Source: an uncultured Bacteroidales bacterium
GTDB lineage: Bacteria; Bacteroidota; Bacteroidia; Bacteroidales; F082
Length of the DNA: 64,000 bases
Assembly (NCBI GenBank): GCA_900317155.1
Contig: ONFO01000010.1
Span: forward strand, 1 to 64,000
Direction: 5' to 3'
Shown here: piece by piece, positions 9,715 through 18,600 of the stretch
Layout of the letters: every line of letters begins with the position of its first letter
How positions within the stretch are numbered: the first letter of the stretch is position 1
Notes under the pieces: model-generated
Told to the model about the DNA's origin: nothing
The model's database searches: none
What the model saw: only the letters and a program-made list of their open reading frames with translations
Position numbers and translations under genes: made by a program

Positions 9715-10120
9715 GGTTGGTGAGCTTAGTCGAACTATATTTTTTTATCAACTCTTTGACGGCTTTTTTCGTCTTTTCAAACATCTCCTCGTAGGAATGG
9801 ATGACCGTAGCCGTATAGACTAACGCAACGTCGACTGAAATATTATCCTTACTGCAGATTTCATAGAGTGGTGCCTTGTTTTTTCGCCACGACTCGCGTA
9901 TGAGGCGTTTCACGCGGTTGCGCTTGAACGCATGATGAAAGCGTTTTTTGGAGACTGAGACCAACAGGCGGCATGTCACAGGCCGGCTTTCATCGTGTCG
10001 GAAAAGGAAAACGACCCGATAAGGATACACGGACACGCCTTCGCCTTTGTCGAAAAGTGCCTGAATGTCTGCATCCTTACAGATACGTTCATATTTGGGA
10101 AGTCCCTCCTTGGCCGTCAT
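9686..10120 (-). CDS. rnpA: Ribonuclease P protein component
   Basis: This protein subunit of RNase P helps the catalytic RNA remove 5' leaders from pre-tRNAs. The family signature is visible: a hydrophobic/basic core ([11 protein letters not shown]), [29 protein letters not shown] with the conserved RNR, and a C-terminal helix. I chose ATG at 10120 (144 residues, [13 protein letters not shown]...). An in-frame ATG at 10183 would add 21 unconserved residues and overlap hemD by 35 bp, whereas 10120 leaves a normal 28-bp gap. The 3' end overlaps yidD. The overlap suggests coupled synthesis with yidD. Confidence 0.93.
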   Translation of the reverse strand: MTAKEGLPKYERICKDADIQALFDKGEGVSVYPYRVVFLFRHDESRPVTCRLLVSVSKKRFHHAFKRNRVKRLIRESWRKNKAPLYEICSKDNISVDVALVYTATVIHSYEEMFEKTKKAVKELIKKYSSTKLTNHEVHPQSAR

Positions 10121-10148
10121 GGCTTGAAACGCTTGGGAAGACCAGGAT

Positions 10149-10913
10149 TTATTTCTTCTTACTCTTCTTGAATTCGGCTGCAATATATTCTTCCATGGCC
10201 ATAGTCATGGAGGGTGCTGTCTGTGTGGGGGCACGGAAGTTCAGCTCGAAGCCTGCATCGATGATGGCTTGGCAAGTGGCCTCGCCGAAACCGCCGATGG
10301 CAACCTCTTTCTGTTCAAAGTCGGGGAAATTTACTTTGAGTGATTGGATGCCCATTGGGCTGAAAAAGACCAGCATATCGTAGTCTTCGATTTTCACCAC
10401 ATCTTTCAAGTCAGCGGGTACTGTGCGGAACATCACGGCTTTGGTGAAGTTGAGCTTGGCAGCATTCAGCAGGTCGGTGGTCGAGTCGGAGCTGATGTCG
10501 GAGCAACAATAGAGGTATTTCTCGTCCTTGTGCTTCTTCATGATGTCGATGAGATCGGTCAGCGTCTGGTTGCCATAAAACACCTTGCGTTTGCGGTATT
10601 GCACATAACGTTGCAGATAGAAGGCCGTCGACTCGTTGATGCAGAAATATTTCAAGGTCTCAGGGACATTGTAGCGCATCTCCTTGGCAACCCTGAAGAA
10701 ATGATCGATGGCATTACGGCTGGTAAGGATGACAGCAGTGTATTCCGGAAGTTTGATATGTTCCTGACGAAGCTCACTCGCAGTGACGTCATCCAACTTG
10801 ATGAATTTCTCAAATGTGAAGCTCACGCCATACTTCTTCATCATATCAGCGAAAGGCGTCTTTGTAATGTCAGCCGGCTTGGGCTGTGACACCAAAATTG
10901 ACTTAATCTTCAT
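10149..10913 (-). CDS. hemD: Uroporphyrinogen-III synthase
   Basis: This 254-residue protein is of the divergent Bacteroidota HemD type. HemD cyclises hydroxymethylbilane to uroporphyrinogen III in tetrapyrrole synthesis. Visible landmarks are ILVSQPKP at the start, VILTSRNAIDHFF at about residues 60-72, YLYCCSDISSDST near 133 and MLVFFSPMGIQSL near 180, followed by GGFGEATCQAI and the APTQTAPSM end typical of the family. It stands between the DUF4271 gene and rnpA, the usual Bacteroidales order. The C-terminus is Lys-rich. Other heme genes are not in the window. Confidence 0.88.
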   Translation of the reverse strand: MKIKSILVSQPKPADITKTPFADMMKKYGVSFTFEKFIKLDDVTASELRQEHIKLPEYTAVILTSRNAIDHFFRVAKEMRYNVPETLKYFCINESTAFYLQRYVQYRKRKVFYGNQTLTDLIDIMKKHKDEKYLYCCSDISSDSTTDLLNAAKLNFTKAVMFRTVPADLKDVVKIEDYDMLVFFSPMGIQSLKVNFPDFEQKEVAIGGFGEATCQAIIDAGFELNFRAPTQTAPSMTMAMEEYIAAEFKKSKKK

Positions 10914-10979
10914 CTTTTTCTCCTAAATTTAAGAACGTCCAAATGCTCGATTTTGCACCTGTTTCGAGAACATAACTCT

Positions 10980-11804
10980 CTAAAAAACAGCACCGTTACC
11001 AAAGTATCGCAAGCCTGCGGTCACCAGTGTTGCAATGGGTGCGATTTCGAGGGCGCAAAGATACAAAAAAATATAAAATGTAGATATTTTTGTTGCAACT
11101 CTTGTCTCAATTATTCCCAAAATCAGTCGGAAAACAGCCGCCAAACCCAATAAAACAATGCCCATCCACACAAAATACTTTGTTGGATTATAAAGCAAAA
11201 GCAGCACGATAGGAATCATAGCAATGAGTGTGAAGATGGAGATGGAAAACTGCACCGACATCTGGCGGTCGACGGTGTCGCGGGTCTGGAAAAGCCAGTT
11301 GACGAAGTGCAACATCAAATAGCGAAGCAACACCCAACCCGCAACAATGGCAGAAAGCGTCCAAAACACATCCCAACCGTTATACTTCAGCATATCGTGA
11401 GAAAGCACCACACAACTCTTCTGCACAAATAACGCGATGAGCAGGATGTAACCCAAGGTAAACGAAACACAGATAAAACTCCGCAAAGGATTCCACTCGC
11501 GCAGCAACTGGTTGGTGTGAGCCACGCCGCCCGGCACTGACAGTACCTGACGGAACTGACGCGGATAGAGCTGCTTGTTGAGCACGATAAGCAACAACAT
11601 CAATCCCAAAAGTGCCAAGTTCCAGCCTTGCAAGATTTCGTACGACATACGCAACATGGGTGTCACCGTTCCATGGAAGCCCGAAGTGATGAAGCTGGGC
11701 ACTACGCTATCGCAGGCAATGCTATCGGCAACTTGCACCGAATCAATGGCTTGCGGAGCCTCCACAAAGGGGTTAACATAGAATATGTCGCGGTATTGAG
11801 GCAT
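10980..11804 (-). CDS. DUF4271 integral membrane protein
   Basis: This is a 274-residue membrane protein with about seven hydrophobic segments, beginning after a soluble N-terminus (MPQYRDIFYVNPFVEAPQ). It matches the DUF4271 family, which in Bacteroidales is regularly found directly upstream of hemD. An upstream in-frame ATG at 11828 exists, but a good -7 box (11826-11833, minus strand) covers it, so transcripts would begin downstream of that codon; I therefore use ATG at 11804. Function is unknown. Co-occurrence with hemD suggests, but does not show, a link to tetrapyrrole or envelope metabolism. Confidence 0.85.
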   Translation of the reverse strand: MPQYRDIFYVNPFVEAPQAIDSVQVADSIACDSVVPSFITSGFHGTVTPMLRMSYEILQGWNLALLGLMLLLIVLNKQLYPRQFRQVLSVPGGVAHTNQLLREWNPLRSFICVSFTLGYILLIALFVQKSCVVLSHDMLKYNGWDVFWTLSAIVAGWVLLRYLMLHFVNWLFQTRDTVDRQMSVQFSISIFTLIAMIPIVLLLLYNPTKYFVWMGIVLLGLAAVFRLILGIIETRVATKISTFYIFLYLCALEIAPIATLVTAGLRYFGNGAVF

Positions 11805-11825
11805 GGAACTCTCACTTTTAGGCTG

Positions 11826-11833
11826 CAAAAATA
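11826..11833 (-). promoter_or_regulatory. -7 box of the DUF4271-hemD-rnpA-yidD operon
   Basis: The minus strand reads TATTTTTG (TAnnTTTG). A TTTG at 11856-11859 (minus strand), 22 bp upstream, can serve as the -33 element. It interleaves with the divergent pta promoter. Confidence 0.6.
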
Positions 11834-11866
11834 AATGATTATTTGCAAACTAAGGCAAAGTTTTCC

Positions 11867-11874
11867 TAACTTTG
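11867..11874 (+). promoter_or_regulatory. pta promoter, -7 box TAACTTTG
   Basis: TAACTTTG matches TAnnTTTG, with TTTG at 11842-11845 about 21 bp upstream as the -33 element. Transcription would start near 11881, giving a leader of about 90 nt. Confidence 0.65.
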
Positions 11875-11889
11875 CAACCGAATCTAATT

Positions 11890-11969
11890 GGGCAGACACG
11901 CAGGTCTGCCCCTACATTTTTCGATTTCAACAATTAAACAATAATCAATCAACAATTAAACAACTGAAA
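11890..11969 (+). promoter_or_regulatory. pta leader: hairpin plus CAACAATTAAAC tract
   Basis: A perfect 8-bp stem (GGGCAGAC ... GTCTGCCC, loop ACGCAG) at 11890-11911 begins about nine nt after the predicted transcription start. CCCTACAT overlaps its 3' edge, and an A/C-rich tract of AACAATTAAAC units follows up to the ATG. The glycosyltransferase leader at 22879-22941 has the same order with an unrelated stem. Confidence 0.5.
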
Positions 11970-12980
11970 ATGGATTTAATGCAAGAAATCATTGCCAATG
12001 CCCAAGCCAACAAGCAGCGCATTGTGCTCCCCGAGGGCGATGAGCCCCGTACCCTGAAAGCCGCTGACCGCCTCTTAGCTGACGGCGTCGCCGACATCAT
12101 CCTTATCGGTCCCGCCGAAAAGATTAAAGAGATGACCGCTGAGTTCGGCCTCCAAAACATCGGCAAGGCCCGCATCATCGACCCGATGAACAACCCTGAG
12201 CGCCAGAAATATGCCGACCTCCTCTTTGAGATCCGTAAAGCCAAAGGCATGACCCCCGAGCAGGCTTACGACTTAGCTGGCAACTTCATGTACCTCGGCA
12301 TCTTGCTGGTCAAGGCTGGTGAAGCCGATGGTCTCGTCAGCGGTGCCCGCAGCACCACAGGCGACATGCTGCGTCCTGCCCTGCAAATCATCAAGACCGT
12401 GCCTGGTGTGAGCTGCGTCAGCGGTGCCTTCACGATGTTCCTGCCCGAAGGTTGCCCCTACGGCACCGATGGCCGCATGGTCTTCGCCGATTGCGCCGTC
12501 ACGCCCATGCCGACGGCCGAACAACTTGCCGAGATTGCCATCTGCACTGCCGACACGGCTAAAGCCATCGCCAAGATCGACCCCATCACCGCCATCTTAA
12601 GCTTCTCGACCAAAGGAAGCGCCAAGCATGAAGTCGTCGACAAGGTTATCGAAGCCACTCGTATCGCCAAGGAGCGTCGTCCCGACCTCGTTTTGGACGG
12701 TGAGTTGCAAGCCGATGCCGCCATCGTGCCTTCCGTCGGTTCGAGCAAGGCTCCGGGAAGCCCCGTTGCCGGCAAGGCCAACACCCTTGTGTTCCCCTGC
12801 CTCGAAGTGGGTAACATCGCTTACAAGCTCGTCCAGCGTCTGGCTGGTGCCGAAGCTGTCGGTCCAGTGCTGCAAGGTCTCGCCAAGCCCTGCAACGACC
12901 TCAGCCGTGGCTGCTCGATTGACGATGTTTACAAACTGGTAGCTATCACCTGCAATCAGGCTATCGCGCAGAAGAAGTAA
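11970..12980 (+). CDS. pta: Phosphate acetyltransferase
   Basis: This 336-residue enzyme interconverts acetyl-CoA and acetyl phosphate in the cytoplasm. It is the short single-domain form, consisting only of the PTA_PTB catalytic fold without the N-terminal regulatory region of the enterobacterial enzyme. Recognisable segments are RIVLPEGDEPRTLKAA, DGLVSGARSTTGDMLRPALQ, FADCAVTPMPTAEQLAEIA, LSFSTKGSAKH and DGELQADAAIVP, with LVFPCLEVGNIAYKL near the end. I use ATG at 11970; the frame is open further upstream, but that stretch is untranslated-looking leader. ackA follows, so the pair makes acetate and ATP. Confidence 0.97.
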   Translation: MDLMQEIIANAQANKQRIVLPEGDEPRTLKAADRLLADGVADIILIGPAEKIKEMTAEFGLQNIGKARIIDPMNNPERQKYADLLFEIRKAKGMTPEQAYDLAGNFMYLGILLVKAGEADGLVSGARSTTGDMLRPALQIIKTVPGVSCVSGAFTMFLPEGCPYGTDGRMVFADCAVTPMPTAEQLAEIAICTADTAKAIAKIDPITAILSFSTKGSAKHEVVDKVIEATRIAKERRPDLVLDGELQADAAIVPSVGSSKAPGSPVAGKANTLVFPCLEVGNIAYKLVQRLAGAEAVGPVLQGLAKPCNDLSRGCSIDDVYKLVAITCNQAIAQKK

Positions 12981-13154
12981 CTATGGCCTATAGCCAATGG
13001 CCTATGGCCCGCTTTGTACAAAAGCACGAATCCCACGCCTTGGGAGAAGCGAGCCATAGGCCTTAAGCCATCAGCTATAGTCCGCCAATCCACATATCAA
13101 CAATTCAACAAATCGAAGATTCAACGAAGTTAAATAAACAATCAACAATTCAAC
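12980..13154 (+). repeat. Composite palindrome plus CAAC tract, pta-ackA gap
   Basis: The gap is wholly made of one element. An imperfect palindrome of about 100 bp (12980-13081) has outer arms starting ACTATGGCCTATAGCC and ending CAGCTATAGT, and it begins at the last base of the pta stop codon. A tract of CAACAATTCAACA-type units (13097-13154) then runs up to the ackA ATG. Related copies lie at 24159-24306, 56571-56701 (minus) and 57346-57490. The hairpin could attenuate or stabilise the pta-ackA message. Confidence 0.7.
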
Positions 13155-14360
13155 ATGAAAATATTAGTCCTCAACTGTGGCAGTTCCTCCATCAAATACC
13201 AATTGTTGGAAATGGAAAACGCCAATTCATCGCGCCTGTTGGCCAAGGGCCTCTTGGAGCGTATCGGCCTCGAAATGGGCGAATTCACCCACAAGTACAA
13301 TGGTGAGAAATACTACGAACAACTCCCCATACCGAACCACACTGAAGGTATCAAGTTGGTGCTGAAGGCTTTGGTTGACCCGAAGATGGGTGTCATCAAA
13401 GACCTGAAGGAAATCAACGCTGTCGGTCACCGCGTGGCCCACGGTGGTGAAAAGTTTTCCCACAGCGTCCTCATCGACGACAATGTCGTCGACATGATCA
13501 AAGACCTCGTCGACCTTGCCCCGCTGCACAATCCTGGTGCCTTGCAAGGCATCGCAGCCATGAAGGAAGTGCTGCCTGGCATCCCGATGGCCGCCGTCTT
13601 CGACACCTCGTTCCACAGCACCATGCCGCCTGAGGCTTACCTCTATGCCTTGCCTTACGAGTACTACGAGAAGTATCGCATCCGCCGCTACGGCTTCCAC
13701 GGCACCAGCCACAAGTATGTAGCCGAGAAGGCCGCCGCTTTCGTCGGCAAGGACTGGAAGAAATCGAAGATCGTGACCTGCCACCTTGGCAGTGGTGCCT
13801 CCATCGCCGCCGTCGAATACGGCAAGTCGGTGGAGACCTCGATGGGCTTCACCCCTGTCGAAGGCCTCGTTATGGGCAGCCGTACTGGCGACCTCGACGT
13901 GGGTGCTTTCATGTACATCATGGACAAGGAAGGCTACACCACCAAGGAGATGAACACCTTAGTTAATAAGAAGTCAGGTCTCGTAGGCATCACGGGTGGC
14001 AAGCAAGACATGCGTGACGTGCGTGCCGCCAAGGAAGAAGGCGACGAGCGCTGCACCTACGCCTTCAACATGTTCGCCCACCGCGTGAAGAAATACATTG
14101 GCGGTTACATGGCCGTGATGAACGGTGCCGACATCATCGTCATGACCGGCGGCATCGGCGAGAACGCCTGGTTCATGCGTGAAGCCATCCTCGAAAACAT
14201 GGAAGGCCTCGGTATCGAATTCGACGCTGCCATCAACAAGGAAATCATCGGCGACGCCGGCGTCATCTCCACACCTAACTCCAAAGTCACTGTTGTGGTG
14301 TATCCTACCGACGAGGAGTTTGTGATTGCTCAAGATACTTATAATTTGGTGACAAAATAA
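13155..14360 (+). CDS. ackA: Acetate kinase
   Basis: This 401-residue enzyme transfers phosphate from acetyl phosphate to ADP, yielding acetate and ATP. Family hallmarks are present: LVLNCGSSSIKYQL at the N-terminus, VGHRVAHGGEKF near 94, AVFDTSFHSTMP around 156, RRYGFHGTSHKYV around 190, HLGSGASIAAV, SRTGDLDVGAFMYIM and MTGGIGENAWFMREAIL. Length is normal. With pta upstream it completes the phosphotransacetylase-acetate kinase route, a main energy-yielding step in fermentative Bacteroidales. A strong terminator follows at 14405-14439. Confidence 0.98.
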   Translation: MKILVLNCGSSSIKYQLLEMENANSSRLLAKGLLERIGLEMGEFTHKYNGEKYYEQLPIPNHTEGIKLVLKALVDPKMGVIKDLKEINAVGHRVAHGGEKFSHSVLIDDNVVDMIKDLVDLAPLHNPGALQGIAAMKEVLPGIPMAAVFDTSFHSTMPPEAYLYALPYEYYEKYRIRRYGFHGTSHKYVAEKAAAFVGKDWKKSKIVTCHLGSGASIAAVEYGKSVETSMGFTPVEGLVMGSRTGDLDVGAFMYIMDKEGYTTKEMNTLVNKKSGLVGITGGKQDMRDVRAAKEEGDERCTYAFNMFAHRVKKYIGGYMAVMNGADIIVMTGGIGENAWFMREAILENMEGLGIEFDAAINKEIIGDAGVISTPNSKVTVVVYPTDEEFVIAQDTYNLVTK

Positions 14361-14404
14361 AACAAACTTTGTATTGGCGGTGTAGCACCGTCTCAATTAC
14401 TAAC

Positions 14405-14439
14405 AACGGTGCCCAACTCAAGTTGGGTGCCGTTTTTTT
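14405..14439 (+). terminator. Rho-independent terminator of pta-ackA
   Basis: A stem AACGGTGCCCAAC / GTTGGGTGCCGTT with two G-U pairs and a four-base loop is followed by seven Ts. A separate inverted repeat (ATTTTGATA ... TATCAAAAT, 14442-14473) lies just beyond it. No clear -7 box was seen before the next gene. Confidence 0.85.
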
Positions 14440-14589
14440 ATATTTTGATAATTCGAATACTGAATATCAAAATGTTACAATGCTATTTTAAAAAATCACA
14501 TTGTTTTCAGACTAATAAAATGCACAAGCAGTCTCTATTGGTCAAAATCGATTCAAACAAATTATGTTCAACTTAAAAATCTGAAAACA

Positions 14590-15600
14590 ATGAAAAACAT
14601 CAATTCAATTTCAAAAAGGGTCATGATTACCCTGTTCGTCCTGCTGCTAAGCGTGGTGGGCACGAAGAACACTTTCGCACAAAACCAGGTGGCCATCCTG
14701 CAACACAACGACACGCTCAGCGCCTTCTACGGGCCTGAAGCCTTGTCAGCGGCACATGAAGCCTCTTCCGATGGTGACATCATCACCCTTTCGAGCGGCA
14801 ACTTCAACGGTTGCACCCTTTCCAAGGCTGTCACCATCCATGGCGCCGGTTGCGTTGACGACCCAGAAAGCCATCTTGCCCCCACTCGCATTCCCGGCAC
14901 CTTGTACATTTCAAAGCCCGATGGGACATCGCCACTTACAATAGAAGGCGTTTGGTTTGGAACTATTTACAGGTATACTGCTAGAAATGTGAGATTTATT
15001 AAATGCAATATTAACAATACCACCTATGGTAATGGCAATAGTGACTTTTACTTTGTGAATTGTATCATTAAAGATTTTAGCTACTATGGTAATGGCTTGT
15101 TAATTCAAAACAGTGTGGTCAGGTTCACCTACTACTATCAAAACGACCAAAACAATATGAACATCATCAACAACTCCGTGATATGCCTTAACAATAGTGT
15201 TGACATAGGGAATACGAGGGGATATAACTGCATATTTGCAACGGCCGATAACAATGGGGCATCAAACAGTACTTTCTACAATTGCGTTGAAATCCAGACG
15301 GGCGACACCAACATCTTTGAAGGTCAATTGAACGAATCCAACATGCAGGTGAGCAGCTATGATGAGGTGTTTGAGACCTTTGCCGGAACGGTGGAGTACA
15401 ACGAAAACTACCAACTGAAAAGCGATTTTGCCTCTTCCTTCTTGGGCAACGACGGCACAGAAGTAGGCATATACGGCGGCTTGTTACCTTATAACACACG
15501 GCCTTCTTACATGTATATCAGAACCACCAATGTGGCAGGCCAAACCAATGAAGACGACAAATTGAGCGTTGAGATTGAACTCATCTCAAGCGGTAACTAA
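14590..15600 (+). CDS. Secreted right-handed beta-helix-like protein
   Basis: This 336-residue protein has a long signal peptide ending near KNTFAQ (residue 31). The body looks like a pectin-lyase-type beta-helix: ALSAAHEASSDGDIITLSSGNFNGCTLSKAVTIHGAG is the usual opening strand-turn pattern, followed by short strands with aligned Asn (FIKCNINNTTY, YFVNCIIKDF, IQNSVV, IINNSVICLNNS). I see no polysaccharide lyase catalytic residues and no T9SS C-terminal domain; the protein ends abruptly at ISSGN. It is 18 bp upstream of the 1772-residue T9SS protein, so the two are probably one operon and may work together at the surface. Function is unknown. Confidence 0.75.
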   Translation: MKNINSISKRVMITLFVLLLSVVGTKNTFAQNQVAILQHNDTLSAFYGPEALSAAHEASSDGDIITLSSGNFNGCTLSKAVTIHGAGCVDDPESHLAPTRIPGTLYISKPDGTSPLTIEGVWFGTIYRYTARNVRFIKCNINNTTYGNGNSDFYFVNCIIKDFSYYGNGLLIQNSVVRFTYYYQNDQNNMNIINNSVICLNNSVDIGNTRGYNCIFATADNNGASNSTFYNCVEIQTGDTNIFEGQLNESNMQVSSYDEVFETFAGTVEYNENYQLKSDFASSFLGNDGTEVGIYGGLLPYNTRPSYMYIRTTNVAGQTNEDDKLSVEIELISSGN

Positions 15601-15618
15601 CCTAAGACCTTTACAGCC

Positions 15619-18600
15619 ATGAAACGCTTTTTTACCACTTTATGTTGCCTGTTGCTCTGCATGGTAGCGAGGTCGCAAAACGCCAACACCTACCGCTGCT
15701 GGTTCGATCAAGACTTCGCCAATGAGCAGACAGGGGCATTGGGCAACGGGCAACTGCTTTTGGATGCCTCCAGTTTAGAGGCTGGACTCCATACCCTCTA
15801 TGTGATGTTGGAAGGCGATCAACTGACTACCGCCGAGAATTACATGTTCTACAAGGCTTTTGTCGAAAACCCGACCAACTTAGACAACCTGACCTATCAT
15901 TGCTGGTTCGACCAAGACATTGAACACGAACAGACGGGAGAATTGGACAACGGACAGCTGCTATTGGATGCCGATGATTTATCGGCTGGCCTGCATACCC
16001 TTTATGTCATGCTCGAAGGCGAACAACTGACCACTACCGAGAACTACATGTTCTACAAGGCTCCCATCGTAGACCCGATTAACATGGATGCCTTGGTCTA
16101 TCACTGTTGGTTCGACCAAGACCTTGAGCATGAACAAACGGGAGCATTGGGCAACGGGCAACTGCTATTGGATGCCGATGATTTATCGGCTGGCCTTCAC
16201 ACCCTCTATGTGATGTTGGAAGGCGAACAACTGACCACTACCGAGAACTACATGTTCTACAAGGCTCCCATCGTAGACCCGATCAACATGAACAATTTGG
16301 TATTTCAGTATTGGTTTGACGAGGATTTCGAGCACTGCCAAACGCTCCCCTTCGGCACAGGACAATTCCTTTTGGATGCTTCGGCACTTGAAGACGGCTC
16401 TCATGTCATCAACATCATGCTGAAGGGCGAGACGCTTACCGCTGCCGAAAGCTATAGTTTTGAGAAAGGATTCAATGGTCACATCATCATTACCATGGCC
16501 AACCCCATTGAAGGCGGCGTGATAACAGGTGCCGGTGCTTACGAAGAAGGACAAATGTGCACTTTGAAAGCTATTGCCAACCCCAACTACGCTTTTGTCA
16601 ACTGGACTGAGGACGACAATCCCGTGTCAAATAACCCCACCTACAGCTTCGAGGTATCTGAAGACAGAACCTTGACAGCCAACTTCAACTACAATCCAGT
16701 GGGCAACTTCACCTATATGTACCCTTACAACAACTATCCCGTCACCACCTTGCCCATCAATTTCTCATGGAATGCCGTGTCGGGCGCACAACACTACGAC
16801 CTGTATCTATGGAACACCAACGAACAGGTTCCTGACGAACCTATCGTCTCGGGTTTGACCACTGGATATTACTCATGTGCTTCGCTACCTAACCATGAGA
16901 CTTACCAATGGTTCGTAAAGGCCTACAACCCATACAATGTCAGCTACTCCAACATCAGATACTTCACTTTGGATGTCGATCCTGCCATCAATGTCAGCAC
17001 AAGCAGCATCAACTTCGGGGAAGTGGTCTTGAACCAAAGTGCATCTCACACCCTACAAGTGTCAGGCGTTATCCTTGAAGACGATTTGAACATCGAAATC
17101 ATGGGCGAAGATGCAACCATGTTCTCCTTCACTGAATCCACTAACTGGAACAACACAACAGGCGGTAACCTTACCGTCACTTTCGCCCCCACTGCAGTAC
17201 AATACGAATACCATGCGACACTTGTCATCAGCAGCGGTTCGCTCACGCAATCTGTGGCTTTGTCGGGTAGTGTTGCCAATGTCTATGTTTTCAACACTTA
17301 CGTCGACGAAGATGTGTATGCCATGAACAGCATCATCCCGATCCACGGTACCGTCACTGACAACGAAAACATGCCTGTGGCCAACGCAGAAGTGGAAATC
17401 GGCATCCATGTGATGGGGCTGAAACGCAGCCTGCAAGCCACGACCAATGATAACGGCGAGTTTGCCGCCGAATTTGAGCCTATGGATTCTGAATCAGGTT
17501 ATTATACCGTCAATTCAGGTCATATCGGCAACAACAGTACTGCTGTCCACGACGAATTCAACATCCCAGGCATGACCGTCATTGCCGACAGTTACATCCT
17601 GTGTGCAGTGACCCAAAACCAACCCAAGACAGCATCCATCAGCATCAGGAACAAGTGCAATTTGGAACTGAACAACATCCAAGTTTCCGTTATCTCCGCT
17701 CCTGAAGGCTGTTCCATCAACTTCATGCCACTGAACCTTGGTGGCTTGGAAACCAGCGACCTTGTTTATACCGTCAACGGCACCCAACTGACCCAGGGCA
17801 ACTATTACCAAGAAATCAAGCTGAAAGCCACCAGCGACCTTGGAGCCGAAACCAACTTCAGCATCTGGTACTATTGCGCTGAACCTAAAGGCATCCTTGA
17901 CGTCAGTCCAAAACAACTCGCCACCAACATGACCAGAGGACAAAGCAAAATCGTAGATGTGAAGTTGAGCAACAACGGTACGGCTGCCACAGGTGAAATC
18001 ACCATCGACTTACCCGAAACAGAATGGATGTCGGTGGTCGGAAACGATACCTTGCCTTCCCTGGCCGTGAACGACTCGGCTTACTTCTCACTACGTCTTT
18101 CGCCCGACGAAAGCACCCCGCTCATCCCATTTGAAGGCAACATCGCCATCAACAGCGAGCACGGCGAATTTGCCAGCCTTCCTTTCAGCATCACGGCTGT
18201 ATCAGAATCAACAGGCGCTTTAACGGTTGATGTCACCGATGAATTCACCTATTATGGCAATGGTCAACACCTGGCCAACGCCGAAGTGACCCTGAAAGGC
18301 TACTATTCACTTGAGACGGTGGCTCATGGCTATACCGATGTAAACGGCATGTTCAGCATGGAAGACCTCCCTGAAGGGTATTACAGAGTCAACGTGAAAG
18401 CTGACAGACATTCGGAGTTCAACGAAATCATCCTCATCGAAGCCGGTACGACTAACCAAAGAGACATTTTCCTGCAATATCAAGCAGTTACCTACTCATG
18501 GGAGGTCATCCCAACTGAAATTGGCGACGAATACACCATCATTTTGGACGGTACTTTTGAAACCAATGTTCCCGCTCCCGTGGTCATCATCGAGGCTCCG

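Noticed and set aside
11835-11969. 45-residue N-terminal extension of Pta
   Set aside because: Translated leader containing the -7 box and hairpin; conserved Pta sequence begins only after ATG 11970.
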